Positions 30,623-42,074 are shown, counted from the first letter of the stretch. The stretch is 64,000 nt of DNA from Chlorobiaceae bacterium (GCA_013334965.1 JAAXWO010000003.1:62001-126000); one strand, 5' to 3'. The notes: generated from the letters alone by a model not told the origin. Translations and numbers: made by a program.

Positions 30623-31966
30623 TTATTTCTTTTCGAATCTGAAGCTTTCGAGGAAGCTGGTATCGAACTCGCCGCTCTGGAATACAGGATCGTGCATCAC
30701 CTGTTTGTGGAACGGGATGGTCGTCTTGATTCCGACGACAATGAACTCATCCAGCGCTCTCGACATGCGTGCGATGGCCTCCTCCCTGGTGTGGGCGGTG
30801 ACGATCAGTTTGCCGATCATCGAGTCGTAGTTCGAGGGCACGACGTAGCTCGCATAGCAGTGCGAATCGACGCGTACGCCAGGACCGCCAGGAGTATGGA
30901 AAACCTGAAGTTCTCCCGGGGATGGCCTGAACATGTGTTCAGGATCCTCAGCGTTGATGCGGCACTCGATGGAGTGGCCCCTGGGGACGAATTTCTTGCC
31001 GGCGAGGCTTCCCCCTGCGGCGATAAGGATCTGCTCCCTTACGAGGTCTACATCGTAGCGCTGTTCGGTTACCGGGTGTTCTACCTGGATACGGGTGTTC
31101 ATCTCCATGAAGTAGAACTTCTTGTGCCTGTCGACCAGGAACTCGATCGTACCCGCACCTTCGTAGTTGATCGCCTTGGCAGCTGCGACAGCTGCAGCGC
31201 CCATTTCAGCACGGAGCTCTTCGCTGACCACCGGAGACGGAGTCTCCTCGATGAGCTTCTGGTGGCGCCTCTGTACCGTGCAGTCGCGTTCGCCGAGGTG
31301 GATCACGTTGCCATGCTGGTCGGCAAGAATCTGGATCTCGATGTGGCGGGGATTTTCGAGGTATTTCTCGATGTAGACGCCGCTGTTTCCGAAAGCCATG
31401 CCAGCTTCGTTCTGGGCTGTCTTGAGGTTCTTCTCCAACTGGCTCTCTTCATGAACAACGCGCATGCCTTTGCCGCCGCCGCCTGCGGTCGGCTTGATGA
31501 TTACCGGATAACCGACTTTCCTTGCGATCTCAATGGCATGGGAGACGTCTTCGACAAGGCCGGGACTTCCCGGGACGACAGGGACGCCTGCAGCGATCAT
31601 GGTCGCCTTGGCCGTATTCTTGTCGCCCATCTTGTTGATCATTTCGGCCGATGGACCGATGAATTTTATGTTCGAGGAGTGGCAGACATCGGAAAAATCC
31701 GCGTTTTCTGCAAGGAACCCGTACCCGGGGTGAATGGCGTCGGAATTGGTAACCTCAGCAGCTGCGATGATTCTCGGCATGTTCAGGTAACTCTCCCTGG
31801 AGAGCGGAGGACCGATGCAGACTGCCTCATCGGCATACTTGACATGGAGGGAATCTACGTCGACGGTCGAATATACGGCCACCGAAGCGATCCCCATCTC
31901 ACGGCATGCATGCATGACCCGTAATGCGATTTCCCCTCGGTTCGCTATGAGTATTTTTTTGAACAA
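30623..31966 (-). CDS. accC: Acetyl-CoA carboxylase, biotin carboxylase subunit
   Basis: The 447-residue ATP-grasp enzyme carboxylates the biotin on AccB using bicarbonate. It starts [17 protein letters not shown], the standard AccC N terminus, but from a TTG codon (31964-31966). The glycine-rich ATP loop is [13 protein letters not shown], and [15 protein letters not shown] carries the catalytic Glu and Arg. It lies 20 nt downstream of accB and the pair ends at a strong terminator. accA is on the other strand about 1.7 kb away; accD is not in the window. Confidence 0.97.
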   Translation of the reverse strand: MFKKILIANRGEIALRVMHACREMGIASVAVYSTVDVDSLHVKYADEAVCIGPPLSRESYLNMPRIIAAAEVTNSDAIHPGYGFLAENADFSDVCHSSNIKFIGPSAEMINKMGDKNTAKATMIAAGVPVVPGSPGLVEDVSHAIEIARKVGYPVIIKPTAGGGGKGMRVVHEESQLEKNLKTAQNEAGMAFGNSGVYIEKYLENPRHIEIQILADQHGNVIHLGERDCTVQRRHQKLIEETPSPVVSEELRAEMGAAAVAAAKAINYEGAGTIEFLVDRHKKFYFMEMNTRIQVEHPVTEQRYDVDLVREQILIAAGGSLAGKKFVPRGHSIECRINAEDPEHMFRPSPGELQVFHTPGGPGVRVDSHCYASYVVPSNYDSMIGKLIVTAHTREEAIARMSRALDEFIVVGIKTTIPFHKQVMHDPVFQSGEFDTSFLESFRFEKK

Positions 31967-31986
31967 GGTGTAATACGGATTGAATG

Positions 31987-32439
31987 TTATGGCTTGACTC
32001 GGAACAGTACCTGATTGTACTCGACAGGCTGGCCGTTTTCGACGAGAATTTCGACGATGGTTCCCGAGACTTCCGCCTCGATTTCGTTCATCAGCTTCAT
32101 GGCTTCAATGATACAGAGCACATCACCGTTTTTAACTTTGTCGCCTACTTTAACGAACGGATCGGAGTCCGGCGAAGCCGCACGATAGAAGGTGCCGACA
32201 ATGGGAGAGCGTACTTCGAGAAGGTCGCTGGCAACAACCGGGGCAGCAACTGGAGCCGGAGCGACCGCCAGTGGCTGGCCGGCCGGTACGGCAGGCGGAG
32301 CGGCTACCGGTAATACAGCCTGGACTTTCGAGCTGTTTCGTCTCAACGTTATTTCTGTCTGGCCCTCTTTGATGATCACTTCATCAAGTGCCGAAACGTT
32401 GACGACCTCGATAAGCTGCTGGATTTCCTTGAGATTCAT
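31987..32439 (-). CDS. accB: Biotin carboxyl carrier protein of acetyl-CoA carboxylase
   Basis: The 150-residue product has a short N-terminal region, an Ala/Pro linker (about residues 42-70), and the biotinyl domain with [16 protein letters not shown], in which the Lys of EAMKLM is the biotin site. It carries carboxybiotin between AccC and the AccAD transferase for fatty acid synthesis. accC follows at 20 nt on the same strand and efp lies 53 nt upstream. Confidence 0.96.
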   Translation of the reverse strand: MNLKEIQQLIEVVNVSALDEVIIKEGQTEITLRRNSSKVQAVLPVAAPPAVPAGQPLAVAPAPVAAPVVASDLLEVRSPIVGTFYRAASPDSDPFVKVGDKVKNGDVLCIIEAMKLMNEIEAEVSGTIVEILVENGQPVEYNQVLFRVKP

Positions 32440-32492
32440 GATTGTGGACTTAAAGTTTTACGCGCTATTCACTAAACGACATGCAAAAATAA

Positions 32493-33059
32493 TCACTTTT
32501 TAACTCTTTCCATGTATTCTCCGCTTCGGGTATCGATACGGATGACGCTTCCTGTCTGGATGAACATCGGGACGCTGACCTCTGCACCGGTTTCGACGAC
32601 GGCCGGTTTGGTGCCGCTCGTGGCGCGGTCATCCTTGCTCGCCGGGCTGGTTTCGATGACTTCGAGTTCGACGAAGGTCGGCAGTTCGACTTCGAGGATT
32701 GATCCGTCGTCTGCGAAGACTATGTCAACCATGACCTCTTCCTTGATGAAACGGGCTGCGGAGCCGAGTGCCACTTCAGGAACATGGATCTGGTCGAAGG
32801 TATCGATATCCATCATGACGTAATCGCTGCCGTCGCGGTAGAGGTACTGGTACTTCTTCCTTTCGGTGATGATAAGGTCGACCTGTTCACTGGCGCTGAA
32901 GCGGTACTCGACGTTGCGACCGGTCTTGAGGTTTTTCATGTTGGCCTGGTAAAAGGCACGCAAGTTTCCTGGCGTACGGTGTGTGAGGCTTTCGATGCTG
33001 TGGGGTTCACCTTTCCAGCGGATGATGGAGCCTCTTGACACATTGCTGATTGATACCAT
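32493..33059 (-). CDS. efp: Elongation factor P, with Asn at the loop-tip position
   Basis: The 188-residue length is typical, with KOW-like, OB and C-terminal domains and the closing signature [20 protein letters not shown] relieves ribosome stalling at polyproline. The tip loop reads TPGNLRAF; aligned without gaps to the Escherichia coli PGKGQAF, the residue that is Lys34 there is Asn32 here, with Arg two positions on. No lysyl or rhamnosyl modification would fit this directly. The start at 33059 ([13 protein letters not shown]) is chosen over an upstream frame that encodes a hydrophobic leader from the intergenic region. It is immediately upstream of accBC on the same strand. Confidence 0.95.
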   Translation of the reverse strand: MVSISNVSRGSIIRWKGEPHSIESLTHRTPGNLRAFYQANMKNLKTGRNVEYRFSASEQVDLIITERKKYQYLYRDGSDYVMMDIDTFDQIHVPEVALGSAARFIKEEVMVDIVFADDGSILEVELPTFVELEVIETSPASKDDRATSGTKPAVVETGAEVSVPMFIQTGSVIRIDTRSGEYMERVKK

Positions 33060-33294
33060 GAGCTGAAGAATCGGATAAGCGACAACAGGACATTTATTCC
33101 TGAATATCAATGTTGAAAAGATAACGAATGCCAATATACTAAAGGGGGTTCTGAATAGCAATGATGGGCTGTAACCCCGCGGTACGCTTGTTTAAAAACA
33201 AATTGGATGTTTGTTTCTCAGTCTTTAAATTGAATTATTGTAGTAATTAGGAATCAACGCACTGTTTTCCTCCACCAATAAATCAATTCTTTTT

Positions 33295-33570
33295 ATGTCA
33301 AAAGCTGAATTAGTAGAAAAAATTGCATCACAGGCTGGTTTGACGAAGGCTGATGCTGAGAGGGCGGTCAATGCATTCATCAATGTCGTGACATCTACTT
33401 TGAAGGGCGGAGATGACGTGACTCTGGTGGGTTTTGGTACTTTTACCACTGGTGACAGGGCTGCTCGTCAGGGCCGCAATCCCCAGACCGGCAACACGAT
33501 CACCATTGCTGCCAAGAAAGTGGTCAAGTTCAAACCCGGCAAAGCACTGAAGGAAGAGGTTGGCGGATAA
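33295..33570 (+). CDS. hup: HU-type histone-like DNA-binding protein
   Basis: The 91-residue product is a full HU/IHF fold. [22 protein letters not shown] forms the helical base, [20 protein letters not shown] the start of the DNA-binding arm, and [12 protein letters not shown] the C terminus. HU bends and compacts DNA. It is divergent from efp with a 235-bp shared upstream region and has its own terminator before accA. Confidence 0.95.
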   Translation: MSKAELVEKIASQAGLTKADAERAVNAFINVVTSTLKGGDDVTLVGFGTFTTGDRAARQGRNPQTGNTITIAAKKVVKFKPGKALKEEVGG

Positions 33571-33609
33571 TTTGTTGTCTGAACAGATCAACGCAATCGT
33601 ATTGTTTAC

Positions 33610-33649
33610 AAAGTCCATCATTAGCATCTGCAGTGATGGACTTTTTTTA
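33610..33649 (+). terminator. Terminator after hup
   Basis: A 10-bp stem AAGTCCATCA/TGATGGACTT (33611-33620 with 33634-33643) followed by T residues. accA begins 18 nt further on. Confidence 0.85.
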
Positions 33650-33666
33650 TCAGGAGTATTCAAATT

Positions 33667-34671
33667 ATGGCTGGCAAAGTAGTTCTCGATTTTGAAAAAC
33701 CCCTTTTTGAGCTTGAAGAAAAGCTCAATGAAATGAGGGTTTACCTGAAAACAGCATCCCTTGACTCCTCGAAAGAGGGGGCTGAGGTCTTGAGCCGTGA
33801 GATCGAAACTCTCGAAGCAAAAGTTGATTCGTTGCGAAAAACGATCTACAGGAACCTGACCCGCTGGCAGAAGGTGCAGCTGGCCCGTCATCCCGAACGG
33901 CCCTATACGCTTGATTACATTTACATGATGATGAAGGATTTCGTCGAGTTGTCCGGGGATCGTCATTTCGGCGACGACAAGGCTATCATCGGCGGATTTG
34001 CCCGTCTTGAAGATCCTGAATCGGGGTTCGGACAAAGCGTCATGGTGATAGGCCACCAGAAAGGACGCGATACCAAATCGAATCTGTATCGCAATTTCGG
34101 CATGGCCCAACCGGAGGGATACCGGAAGGCGCTTCGACTCATGAAGCTTGCTGAAAAATTCGGGAAACCCGTCATTACGCTTATCGACACTCCCGGTGCG
34201 TTTCCCGGCCTGGAAGCCGAAGAGCGCGGCCAGGCGGAGGCCATAGCAAGGAACCTTTATGAAATGGCGGCCTTGAAGGTGCCGATCATCTGTGTCATCA
34301 TCGGCGAAGGCGCCAGCGGCGGAGCCATCGGCATCGGCGTCGGCGACCGGATACTGATGGCCGAGAATGCCTGGTACTCGGTGATCTCTCCTGAGAGCTG
34401 CTCCTCGATTCTCTGGAGAAGCTGGAACTACAAGGAGCAGGCTGCCGAATCGCTCAAGCTTACTGCGGATGACCTTTTGGGGCAGGGAATCATCGACCGT
34501 ATCGTTCCTGAACCTCTTGGAGGCGCACACCGCAACCCGGAATCCATGGCTTCGACGCTGAAATCGATCATTATCGAAGAGTTGCAGGGGTTGTTGAAAA
34601 AAGAGAAGGCAACCCTGGTTGACGAAAGGGTCGCCAAATTCTCTTCGATGGGAGTCTGGACGGAGGAGTAA
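33667..34671 (+). CDS. accA: Acetyl-CoA carboxylase, carboxyltransferase subunit alpha
   Basis: The 334-residue product is a full AccA. The N-terminal helices ([14 protein letters not shown]) are followed by the crotonase-like core with [37 protein letters not shown], and the oxyanion-forming [15 protein letters not shown]. With AccD it transfers the carboxyl group from biotin to acetyl-CoA to give malonyl-CoA. A good Shine-Dalgarno (CAGGAG) precedes the ATG. It converges with korAB across a shared terminator. Confidence 0.97.
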   Translation: MAGKVVLDFEKPLFELEEKLNEMRVYLKTASLDSSKEGAEVLSREIETLEAKVDSLRKTIYRNLTRWQKVQLARHPERPYTLDYIYMMMKDFVELSGDRHFGDDKAIIGGFARLEDPESGFGQSVMVIGHQKGRDTKSNLYRNFGMAQPEGYRKALRLMKLAEKFGKPVITLIDTPGAFPGLEAEERGQAEAIARNLYEMAALKVPIICVIIGEGASGGAIGIGVGDRILMAENAWYSVISPESCSSILWRSWNYKEQAAESLKLTADDLLGQGIIDRIVPEPLGGAHRNPESMASTLKSIIIEELQGLLKKEKATLVDERVAKFSSMGVWTEE

Positions 34672-34702
34672 CGGGGACTCCTCCCGCACGGCAATTGGTC
34701 AT

Positions 34703-34742
34703 AAAAAAAGCAGCCCCATGCTATCATGAGGCTGCTTTTTTT
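34703..34742. terminator. Bidirectional terminator between accA and korB
   Basis: A 13-bp outer stem (34703-34715 with 34730-34742) includes a run of A on one side and T on the other, with a further CATG pair inside, so it works for both convergent genes. Confidence 0.9.
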
Positions 34743-34772
34743 GTGCTTTTCGCAAACGCGATGGCTGTCGGC

Positions 34773-35819
34773 TTATTTGATGACGTAAGAGTTGTCGCCT
34801 TTCAGCAACTCCTCAAGCGTGCCTTCCCCGTTTTCCTGGGCCATGGTGATCTGGGCCGTGAGTGCATCTTCGTAGGTGAGCCTGTCTTCGGCATAGAAAA
34901 CGCCGAACGGTCTCGGCAGGAAGTTCTCGACTGTTAGCGGATCGTCGAAGAAGCGGGCGAGGAGATTGGCCTTGAAAGTGTCTCGTTCGTCATGGATCCA
35001 GAGGTCGCTTTCCGACACGTCGCCTTTGAAGAGGTCGACGACTGTCGGCGTCGACCCGTCAAGCCGGATACCCTTCTGGCGGAACTTGCCGAACACCAGC
35101 GGCATTCCATGCTCGACATATACCGTTGACTCGTCCTTGTTCTCCTGTCCTGCAAAGGCCTGGAAGGCGCTGTTGTTGAAGATCGGGCAGTTCTGGTAGA
35201 TTTCAACCAGCGAGGTTCCCTTGTGCGAGGCCGCACGGTGCAGTATGGAGCGAAGCACCTTGCCGTCGCGGTCCATGGCACGGGCGAAGAAGGTACCGCC
35301 GGCTCCGAGCGTCAATGTTGCCGTGTTGAACGGGTGGTCGATAACGCCGTTCGGGGATGTCACGGTTTTCAGGCCTACCTTGGTCGTCGGTGAGTACTGT
35401 CCTTTGGTGAGACCGTAAATCTCGTTGTTGAACAGCACCACGTTCAGGTCGATATTCCTGCGCAGGGTATGGATGAAGTGATTGCCGCCGATGGACAGCG
35501 CATCACCGTCTCCTGTCGCGACCCATACGCTCAGTTCCGGGCGGGAGGTTTTCAGGCCGGAGGCTATCGGCAGGGCGCGTCCGTGGATGCCATGTACGCC
35601 GTAGGTCGCCATGTAATAGGGCAGACGTGACGAACAGCCGATGCCTGAAATGAAGACGATCTCTTCCGGCGGGATGCCCAGGTCAGGCATCACGTTTTTC
35701 AACTGCTGGAGGACAGCATGGTCACCACATCCGGGGCACCATTTCGGTTCCTGGTCCGATGCGAAATCCTTTGCTGTAAGAACCGGCCGTGAAGCCATTG
35801 ATGTATCGATATCGGTCAT
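34773..35819 (-). CDS. korB: 2-oxoglutarate:ferredoxin oxidoreductase, beta subunit
   Basis: The 348-residue product is the thiamine diphosphate subunit of a 2-oxoacid:ferredoxin oxidoreductase. [15 protein letters not shown] and [11 protein letters not shown] supply cysteines for the [4Fe-4S] cluster, and [12 protein letters not shown] begins the TPP motif with [15 protein letters not shown]. Adjacent korA lies 3 nt upstream. In green sulfur bacteria this enzyme carboxylates succinyl-CoA to 2-oxoglutarate, an essential step of the reductive TCA cycle. The 2-oxoglutarate specificity is inferred from family similarity and context rather than a diagnostic residue. Confidence 0.95.
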   Translation of the reverse strand: MTDIDTSMASRPVLTAKDFASDQEPKWCPGCGDHAVLQQLKNVMPDLGIPPEEIVFISGIGCSSRLPYYMATYGVHGIHGRALPIASGLKTSRPELSVWVATGDGDALSIGGNHFIHTLRRNIDLNVVLFNNEIYGLTKGQYSPTTKVGLKTVTSPNGVIDHPFNTATLTLGAGGTFFARAMDRDGKVLRSILHRAASHKGTSLVEIYQNCPIFNNSAFQAFAGQENKDESTVYVEHGMPLVFGKFRQKGIRLDGSTPTVVDLFKGDVSESDLWIHDERDTFKANLLARFFDDPLTVENFLPRPFGVFYAEDRLTYEDALTAQITMAQENGEGTLEELLKGDNSYVIK

Positions 35820-35822
35820 GTG

Positions 35823-37703
35823 TCAATGCTCCTTGATAAGATCAGTGATTTTTTCCAGAATTTCCATTTCGTTGAACGGCAAGCCTTTCACCTTGGTGAA
35901 GCTTACTGGTGCGAACAGGTACTTGTCCCTGATCAGATGGACGAGCTGCCCGTAGTTGTTCTCGGGAATCAGCACAGTTTTGTAGTTGCCCATGAGCTCG
36001 CCGAGGTTTTTCGGGAACGGGTTCAGGTAGCGCAGGTGTGCGTGAGCCACGCTAAGACCCTTTGCCAGAGCCTGTTCGACGGCGGTTTTGATGGCGCCGT
36101 ATGAAGAACCCCATCCGAGGATCAGCAGGTCGCCTTTCTCAGGCCCGTTGTCGAGTGTCTGCAACGGGATGCTGTCGGCGATCTTTTCGATCTTTTCAGC
36201 GCGGAGCCTGGTCATCAGCTCATGGTTGTCCGGATCTGTCGACACATGGCCGGTCTCATGCTGTTTTTCGAGGCCGCCGATGCGGTGTTCGAGTCCCCTG
36301 GTTCCCGGGATTGCCCACGGACGCACATGACGCTCGTCGCGTTTGTAGGGAAGGAACGGCGGGTCGTCCGCATTTCTTTCCGGTGAGAAACGGGGGTTGA
36401 TGTCGCTGAGGTTCCCTGCGGACTCGACCTGCCAGGGCTCGGAGCTGAGCGCGAGGTAACCGTCGGTCAGGCACATCACCGGGGTCATGTGTTCGATGGC
36501 GATCCTTGACGCCTCGTAAGTGGTATAGAAGCAGTCCACGGGCGAGTAGGCAGCCACGATCGGCATCGGGGCTTCACCATGGCGTCCGTACATGGCCATC
36601 ATCAGGTCGGACTGCTCAGGCTTGGTCGGCAGACCGGTCGACGGGCCGCCGCGCTGGACGTTGATGACGACCAGCGGCAGTTCGAGCATGACAGCAAGGC
36701 CAAGGGCTTCGGTTTTCAGGGCAAGGCCCGGGCCTGAGGTGTTGGTCGCAGCCAGTGCGCCACCGTATGCGGCGCCGATGGAGGTGAGGACGCCGGCGAT
36801 TTCGTCTTCCGCCTGGAAAGTCTTGACTCCCCATTTCTTCATTTTCGCCAGGGTCTGCAGGATCTCGGTAGCCGGAGTGATCGGGTATGAACCGAGGAAA
36901 AGCTCGAGCCCCGCTTTTTTTGCAGCAGCCGTCAGGCCGATTGCACAGGCTTCGTTGCCGGTAACGCGGCGGTAGGTGCCGTGCTGTTTGGTCGGCGATA
37001 TATCGAAGCGTCCGAGGTTTGCGAAAATTTCGGTTTCGTCACCGAAGAAGTAGCCGCCTTTTATCGCCCTGATGTTTGCCTCGGCGATGGTTGCATTCTT
37101 GCCGAACTTGGCATGAAGCATATCGACCGTCGTTTCGATCGGGAGACTGTAGAGCCAGTAGAGCAGGCCGAGGATGAACATGTTCTTGCAGCGGTCGATC
37201 TCCTTGTTGCTCAGGCCGGTATCCTTCAGCGCCTCCCTGGTCAGTTGAAGTACGGGCACCGGGAACACGATATAGTTGCTCAACGTCCCGTCTTCGATGG
37301 GGTTGGCGCCCTCCGGGTAACCGGACAGCTTAAGGTTCTTCTCGTCGAACCCGTCAGTACAGGCGATGATGATGCCGCCGCGGTGCAGGTCCTTGAGGTT
37401 CGCTTTCAACGCCGCGGCGTTCATGGCGACCATGACGTCAAACTTGGCGCCAGGGGTGTAGACCGGCTTGCTGCCGAACTGGAGCTGGAAACCTGAAACG
37501 CCAGCGATGGTTCCGGCAGGGGCGCGGATTTCCGAAGGGAAGTTGGGGAAGGTATTCAGGTCGGCGCCGTAGACCGCCACCGTATTGGCAAACTGGGTGC
37601 CGGTCAACTGCATGCCGTCACCGGAATCTCCTGCAAAAAGAACGGATACGCTGGTTTTGGGCGTGACCGTAAATTTGCTGGTTGAACTGATAGGTTCACT
37701 CAT
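35823..37703 (-). CDS. korA: 2-oxoglutarate:ferredoxin oxidoreductase, fused gamma-alpha subunit
   Basis: The 626-residue product fuses the gamma domain ([18 protein letters not shown], about residues 20-200) to the alpha pyrimidine-binding domain ([20 protein letters not shown], then [20 protein letters not shown] and [17 protein letters not shown]) and a C-terminal transketolase-like domain. It pairs with korB to form the ferredoxin-dependent 2-oxoglutarate synthase of the rTCA cycle, using reduced ferredoxin made by the reaction centre. The two genes are 3 nt apart. No Shine-Dalgarno is obvious before the ATG at 37703. Confidence 0.95.
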   Translation of the reverse strand: MSEPISSTSKFTVTPKTSVSVLFAGDSGDGMQLTGTQFANTVAVYGADLNTFPNFPSEIRAPAGTIAGVSGFQLQFGSKPVYTPGAKFDVMVAMNAAALKANLKDLHRGGIIIACTDGFDEKNLKLSGYPEGANPIEDGTLSNYIVFPVPVLQLTREALKDTGLSNKEIDRCKNMFILGLLYWLYSLPIETTVDMLHAKFGKNATIAEANIRAIKGGYFFGDETEIFANLGRFDISPTKQHGTYRRVTGNEACAIGLTAAAKKAGLELFLGSYPITPATEILQTLAKMKKWGVKTFQAEDEIAGVLTSIGAAYGGALAATNTSGPGLALKTEALGLAVMLELPLVVINVQRGGPSTGLPTKPEQSDLMMAMYGRHGEAPMPIVAAYSPVDCFYTTYEASRIAIEHMTPVMCLTDGYLALSSEPWQVESAGNLSDINPRFSPERNADDPPFLPYKRDERHVRPWAIPGTRGLEHRIGGLEKQHETGHVSTDPDNHELMTRLRAEKIEKIADSIPLQTLDNGPEKGDLLILGWGSSYGAIKTAVEQALAKGLSVAHAHLRYLNPFPKNLGELMGNYKTVLIPENNYGQLVHLIRDKYLFAPVSFTKVKGLPFNEMEILEKITDLIKEH

Positions 37704-37912
37704 AGCAATATTGTTATTGGCTTGACGAATTAGTAAGCGGCGCTAAATTACCCCTGCCAATGAAACATCACTTTCTGGAGATAGTGCTGTGGCTGATGGA
37801 GAAATCTACGAACCGGTGGGTATGAGAAGACAATAAAAACCCAGTGCAGTCTTCTGCATTAAAATTAATATAATCGTAACGTCGGGTTGATGCAATAGGT
37901 CGGAGGATCAAC

Positions 37913-38170
37913 CTATGATTTTTTTTCGATGACGATGTTGTTTTCCTTGAGATATTCCTGCCACTCGTTTTCCTGCCTGACCGGGCACTGGTCGTTCAGG
38001 TCGCAGATGTCGCAACGCATCAGGCCGTAAATCTGGTCCATCCAGCAACCCGTCGTGCTTTTGGGCACCTCATTGACATAGTTGGGATTGGCCATCGTTT
38101 TCCTGACCCCGATATCCATCAGGTCGAGGATATCCTTTCTCTTTTTCTCGTTCTCTATTCCCCAGCTCAT
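37913..38170 (-). CDS. Small cysteine-containing protein of unknown function
   Basis: I do not recognise this 85-residue protein. It begins MSWGIENEKKRKDILDLMD with AAGGA well placed upstream of the ATG. It is strongly charged and has four Cys residues, with TTGCWMDQ followed by MRCDICDLNDQCPV, a spacing that could bind a metal or an Fe-S cluster. It lies 209 bp upstream of korA on the same strand, so a link to the 2-oxoglutarate synthase or to oxidative or metal handling is possible but unproven. A longer reading from 38299 is rejected because its extra residues lie in the alaS-divergent leader. Confidence 0.7.
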   Translation of the reverse strand: MSWGIENEKKRKDILDLMDIGVRKTMANPNYVNEVPKSTTGCWMDQIYGLMRCDICDLNDQCPVRQENEWQEYLKENNIVIEKKS

Positions 38171-38467
38171 GGCATAATTCCTTTTTGCTGTTGACAATGG
38201 GTATCTGAAGCTTCGTGGCCCACAAGGGTGCAACTGATCGTTCATCATTAAATATAGTTCTTTTTTTAAAAGTTCATCTGCGGACAGCCGCCATGTCACT
38301 GTTTCCCGGTCACCGGAGGGCGGGGAAAAATCACTGGCATCGGGGACGAAAAAAGATTAAATTTGGGGCCATAAACGCCGTGCTGCGCGCGGTGCCCATG
38401 ATACACCCATTCAACCAATGGCTCCCCGGTCAAATGACGCGAGATGGAGCCGCAAGCGATTGATCCA

Positions 38468-41125
38468 ATGAATTCAAGAGAAATACGGCAGTCTTTTCTG
38501 GACTTTTTTGCGGCGAAGGAACACCGGATCGTCCGTTCGGCCCCGGTCATACCAGCCGAAGACCCAACGCTTCTGTTCACCAACGCAGGGATGAACCAGT
38601 TCAAGGATGTGTTTCTCGGCAAAGGCACGAGGGAGTACGTCCGTGCGGCAGACACCCAGAAGTGCATCAGGGCCTCCGGCAAGCACAACGACCTCGAAGA
38701 TGTGGGGCGAGACACTTACCACCACACCTTTTTCGAGATGCTCGGCAACTGGTCGTTCGGCGACTACTACAAGCATGAGGCTATCCGCTGGGCCTGGGAG
38801 CTGTTGACCGAGGTGTGGAAGCTTCCGAAGGAGAGGCTTTACGCGACTGTTTACCACGACGACGAGGAGAGCTTCGAAATCTGGAAGAAGGAGACCGACA
38901 TCTACCCGTCACATATCCTGAAGTTCGGCGACAAGGACAACTTCTGGGAGATGGGTGAGACCGGCCCTTGCGGACCCTGCTCCGAAATCCATATCGACCT
39001 GACTCCCGACGGAACGGGGGGCGATCTCGTCAATGCCGGCGACTATCGTGTCATAGAACTCTGGAACCTCGTGTTCATCCAGTACAACCGTGGCGTCGAC
39101 GGGCAGCTTGAACCGCTTCCCCAGAAGCATGTCGACACCGGCATGGGCTTTGAACGCGTCACTGCCGTCATGCAGGGCAAATCCTCGAACTACGACAGCG
39201 ATGTCTTCACCCCGCTTTTCGACCGGATCACCGAGCTGACCGGGGTCTCTTATACGGCCTCGCTCGACAGCGCCACCGATATCGCCATGAGGGTGATCGC
39301 CGACCATTCGCGCACCTTGACGTTTGCCCTTTCAGACGGGGCCATGCCCAGCAACGAAGGGCGCGGTTACGTCCTGCGGCGCATTCTTCGCAGGGCCCTG
39401 CGCTATGCAGGCACTCTCGGCTGTCATGAACCGATCATGTACAAAATGGTCGGCGTGCTTGCCGATACGATGGGGGATGTGTTCCCCGAGCTTCACCGGC
39501 AGCGGCCCACGGTTGAAAAGATCATCAGGGCAGAAGAGGAGAGCTTCCTCGCCACCCTCGGTCGCGGAACCGAAATATTCAACGAAGTCGTCGCCGGCAT
39601 GAGGGACTCCGGAAGTACGGTCATCAACGGCACGGACGCATTCCGCCTCTACGACACCTTCGGGTTCCCGCTCGACCTGACCAGGCTTATGGCTGCAGAA
39701 GTCGGGTTGGGTATCGACGAACAGGGCTTCGAGCACAGCATGCAGGAGCAGAAATCACGTGCCCGACTGGACAGGAAAGACAAAATGCAGGTGCAGGAGG
39801 ACGGTGGTTCGTGGCAATGGTTTGCTGAGGAGCAGCCAACGGTGTTCGTCGGTTATGATTCGCTGGAGATCCAGGCATCGCTCGCTGCAGCAAGGGTCAA
39901 CGGCGACAAGCTCCTGCTTGTTCTCGACCGCACCCCCTTCTACGCGGAGAGCGGCGGACAGGTCGGTGATCGTGGAACCATCGAAACCGACGGGTACCGT
40001 TTTGAAGTTTGCGACACCCGCAAGGATGGCGAACTCATCGTCCATGTCGTTTCGGCTGCGCACGACAAGATTCGCGACTGCGACGTCGCACCGGCAGACG
40101 TCGAACCTGGCGGCCCTGTTTCCGCTGAAGCATCGGTCGATCGGGTCTCCCGCGTCGCCACCGAACGGAACCATACCGCCACCCATCTTCTGCATGCAGC
40201 CCTTCGCAAAGTGCTCGGTGAGCATGTGCAGCAGAAAGGTTCGCTGGTGACGCCGGAACGTCTCCGTTTCGATTTCAGCCACTTTTCGAGGGTCAGCCCC
40301 GAAGAGCTCGAACAGGTCGAACATGAGGTCAACTCCCAGATCCGCAAGGCAGCCGGCATCAACAAGCACGCCGATGTGCCTTACGAAGATGCGCTCGCTC
40401 TCGGCGCGCTCGCCTTTTTCGGCGATAAATATGCCGACCGTGTACGTGTGATCGAGGTTCCCGGCATCTCGATCGAACTTTGCGGTGGCACCCACGTCGG
40501 CAATATCGGCCAGATCGGCATGGTCAAGGTCGTCAGCGAATCGTCGGTCGCTTCGGGCGTTCGACGCATCGAGGCCCTTACCGGTCGCGCTGCCGAGACT
40601 CTGCTCTGGAAAGAGTACCACGATCTCCAGGAGATCAGGCAGCTCCTGAAGCTCAAGGGCGACGAGGCTCCTGCGCCGAAAATCCATGACCTGCTCGAAG
40701 AGCGCAAAACGCTCGAAAAGCAGCTTCAGGAGAGTCGGCTCGCGAGCCTGCTCGACCGGCTTGCCGCATCTCTTGCGGGCGGAGAGGAGGTCAAGGGGTG
40801 CCGTATCATGACCGAACGGATGGATGGAGTCAGCGGAGACGATCTCCGTCAGGCGGGCCTGGCCCTTCGTGACCGGGTTCCCTGTGCGGTCGGACTGCTC
40901 TGCAGCGTCGACGACGGCAAAGTCTCGCTGGTCGGGTTCGCATCCGACGATGCGGTCAGGGTGTTGAAGCTCGACGCAGGCAAACTGGTGCGCGAAGCTG
41001 CGGCATGCGTCAAGGGAGGCGGAGGCGGCAAGCCCGAGCTGGCCACAGCGGGCGGCAAGGAGCCCGCAGGGATCGACAAGGCGATCGAAACATTTGTTGC
41101 GGCGGTGAAGGCCGTGCTTCAGTAA
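38468..41125 (+). CDS. alaS: Alanyl-tRNA synthetase
   Basis: The 885-residue product starts [19 protein letters not shown], like other AlaRS; an in-frame ATG eight codons earlier is possible. Class II motif 1/2 features ([35 protein letters not shown]-type segment), the editing domain ([18 protein letters not shown] with HxxxH, and CGGTHVGN) and a C-terminal dimerisation domain (C-Ala) are all present. It charges tRNA-Ala and clears mischarged Ser and Gly. It is divergent from the small cysteine protein and followed by ferredoxin genes. Confidence 0.97.
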   Translation: MNSREIRQSFLDFFAAKEHRIVRSAPVIPAEDPTLLFTNAGMNQFKDVFLGKGTREYVRAADTQKCIRASGKHNDLEDVGRDTYHHTFFEMLGNWSFGDYYKHEAIRWAWELLTEVWKLPKERLYATVYHDDEESFEIWKKETDIYPSHILKFGDKDNFWEMGETGPCGPCSEIHIDLTPDGTGGDLVNAGDYRVIELWNLVFIQYNRGVDGQLEPLPQKHVDTGMGFERVTAVMQGKSSNYDSDVFTPLFDRITELTGVSYTASLDSATDIAMRVIADHSRTLTFALSDGAMPSNEGRGYVLRRILRRALRYAGTLGCHEPIMYKMVGVLADTMGDVFPELHRQRPTVEKIIRAEEESFLATLGRGTEIFNEVVAGMRDSGSTVINGTDAFRLYDTFGFPLDLTRLMAAEVGLGIDEQGFEHSMQEQKSRARLDRKDKMQVQEDGGSWQWFAEEQPTVFVGYDSLEIQASLAAARVNGDKLLLVLDRTPFYAESGGQVGDRGTIETDGYRFEVCDTRKDGELIVHVVSAAHDKIRDCDVAPADVEPGGPVSAEASVDRVSRVATERNHTATHLLHAALRKVLGEHVQQKGSLVTPERLRFDFSHFSRVSPEELEQVEHEVNSQIRKAAGINKHADVPYEDALALGALAFFGDKYADRVRVIEVPGISIELCGGTHVGNIGQIGMVKVVSESSVASGVRRIEALTGRAAETLLWKEYHDLQEIRQLLKLKGDEAPAPKIHDLLEERKTLEKQLQESRLASLLDRLAASLAGGEEVKGCRIMTERMDGVSGDDLRQAGLALRDRVPCAVGLLCSVDDGKVSLVGFASDDAVRVLKLDAGKLVREAAACVKGGGGGKPELATAGGKEPAGIDKAIETFVAAVKAVLQ

Positions 41126-41145
41126 TGAGGGTGCAGTAACCGCTT

Positions 41146-41640
41146 ATGCTTGTACTTGATTGCTTTTTCGGACGTTGCTCCAAACCTTCATGCGACGGGT
41201 GCCCGTTGCGACCCGTCCGTTCCATGCGGCTTGCGCTCAAGTCGCGCAAGATGGATAAGTGCGACGATTCAGCCGTCGACACAACCGGGACATGGAAGAA
41301 AGATGCAGAGGCGGCGCTTCCGTCCAGGTCGGTGGACGTCAGTCTGGCTACTGCAAAAAAACGGAAGCGGCTTCTTGCTCCGAGGGAGGAGATCGCCTGG
41401 TTCCCGACGATTGAACCCGCCCTCTGCAATGGGTGCGGCGACTGCAAGATTCTTTGCAAACCGGGGGTATTCGAGCTGGGAGAGCCCGACCCGACAGGGA
41501 TCCACCGCCCGAAGCTGATCGTGGCGCAACCATACAACTGCCTTGTGCTCTGCAACCGGTGCGTGCCCATCTGCACCTCCGGAGCGATCAAGCTGCCCCG
41601 AAAAGAGGATTTCGAGCGTTTTGTGGAGTATGTCGATTAA
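41146..41640 (+). CDS. Two-cluster ferredoxin-like protein with N-terminal Cys extension
   Basis: The 164-residue reading opens with [20 protein letters not shown], a Cys-rich stretch, then a charged linker. After the lead-in [17 protein letters not shown] comes an 8-Cys ferredoxin-like core: [14 protein letters not shown] and [11 protein letters not shown]. The start is uncertain; a Met at 41254 would remove the Cys-rich extension. The core is closely similar to the gene at 41745-42062. It may be an electron carrier for the ferredoxin-linked metabolism of this organism, but no partner is next to it. Confidence 0.8.
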   Translation: MLVLDCFFGRCSKPSCDGCPLRPVRSMRLALKSRKMDKCDDSAVDTTGTWKKDAEAALPSRSVDVSLATAKKRKRLLAPREEIAWFPTIEPALCNGCGDCKILCKPGVFELGEPDPTGIHRPKLIVAQPYNCLVLCNRCVPICTSGAIKLPRKEDFERFVEYVD

Positions 41641-41645
41641 GATTT

Positions 41646-41680
41646 CGTGACGCGAGACGCGTTACGCGTTTCTCGTGTGT
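41646..41680. repeat. GACGCGA-type heptamer palindrome between the ferredoxin genes
   Basis: ACGCGAGACGCG, a short spacer, then CGCG and TCTCGTGT form an imperfect hairpin. The words are those of the large arrays at 56986-57230 and 57624-57976, so this looks like a solo copy of that family. Confidence 0.55.
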
Positions 41681-41744
41681 TGTCGGATGGATCTGAGGAA
41701 CAGCGGGATGTCCTGTATTTTTCCAGCGAAAACGTGGGGAGGAG

Positions 41745-42062
41745 ATGATGAACAGTTCTCAGACACCGCCGAAAAAACGGAAGCGGCTCTTGGCTCCGAG
41801 GGAGGAGATCGCCTGGTTTCCTGAGATCGACGTATCAAACTGCAGCGGATGCGGTGATTGTGCAGATTTCTGCAAACCTGGTGTTTTTGAGCCGGGAAAT
41901 GTCGATCCCGCCGCGAAAGTGCTGCTCCGCCCGAGGATGACGGTTGCTTACCCCTACAACTGCATTGTTCTCTGCACCCGGTGCCTTCCCGTCTGCCCAT
42001 CAGGGGCGATCACCCTTCCAGTCAAAGAGGATTTCGACCGTTTTGTGGAGTATGTCGACTGA
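41745..42062 (+). CDS. Two-cluster ferredoxin-like protein, tandem paralogue
   Basis: The 105-residue product is a close relative of the upstream gene. It shares the basic lead-in [17 protein letters not shown] and the ending [11 protein letters not shown]. Its Cys motifs are [14 protein letters not shown] and [13 protein letters not shown], able to bind two clusters. A good GGGAGGAG Shine-Dalgarno precedes the ATG. The two genes probably arose by tandem duplication. It converges with serB across a TGGAC repeat. Confidence 0.85.
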   Translation: MMNSSQTPPKKRKRLLAPREEIAWFPEIDVSNCSGCGDCADFCKPGVFEPGNVDPAAKVLLRPRMTVAYPYNCIVLCTRCLPVCPSGAITLPVKEDFDRFVEYVD

Positions 42063-42074
42063 GGGAAGAAGAGA

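Noticed and set aside
30497-31924. Plus-strand 475-codon frame opposite accC
   Set aside because: It mirrors accC on the other strand and its translation has no recognisable domain.
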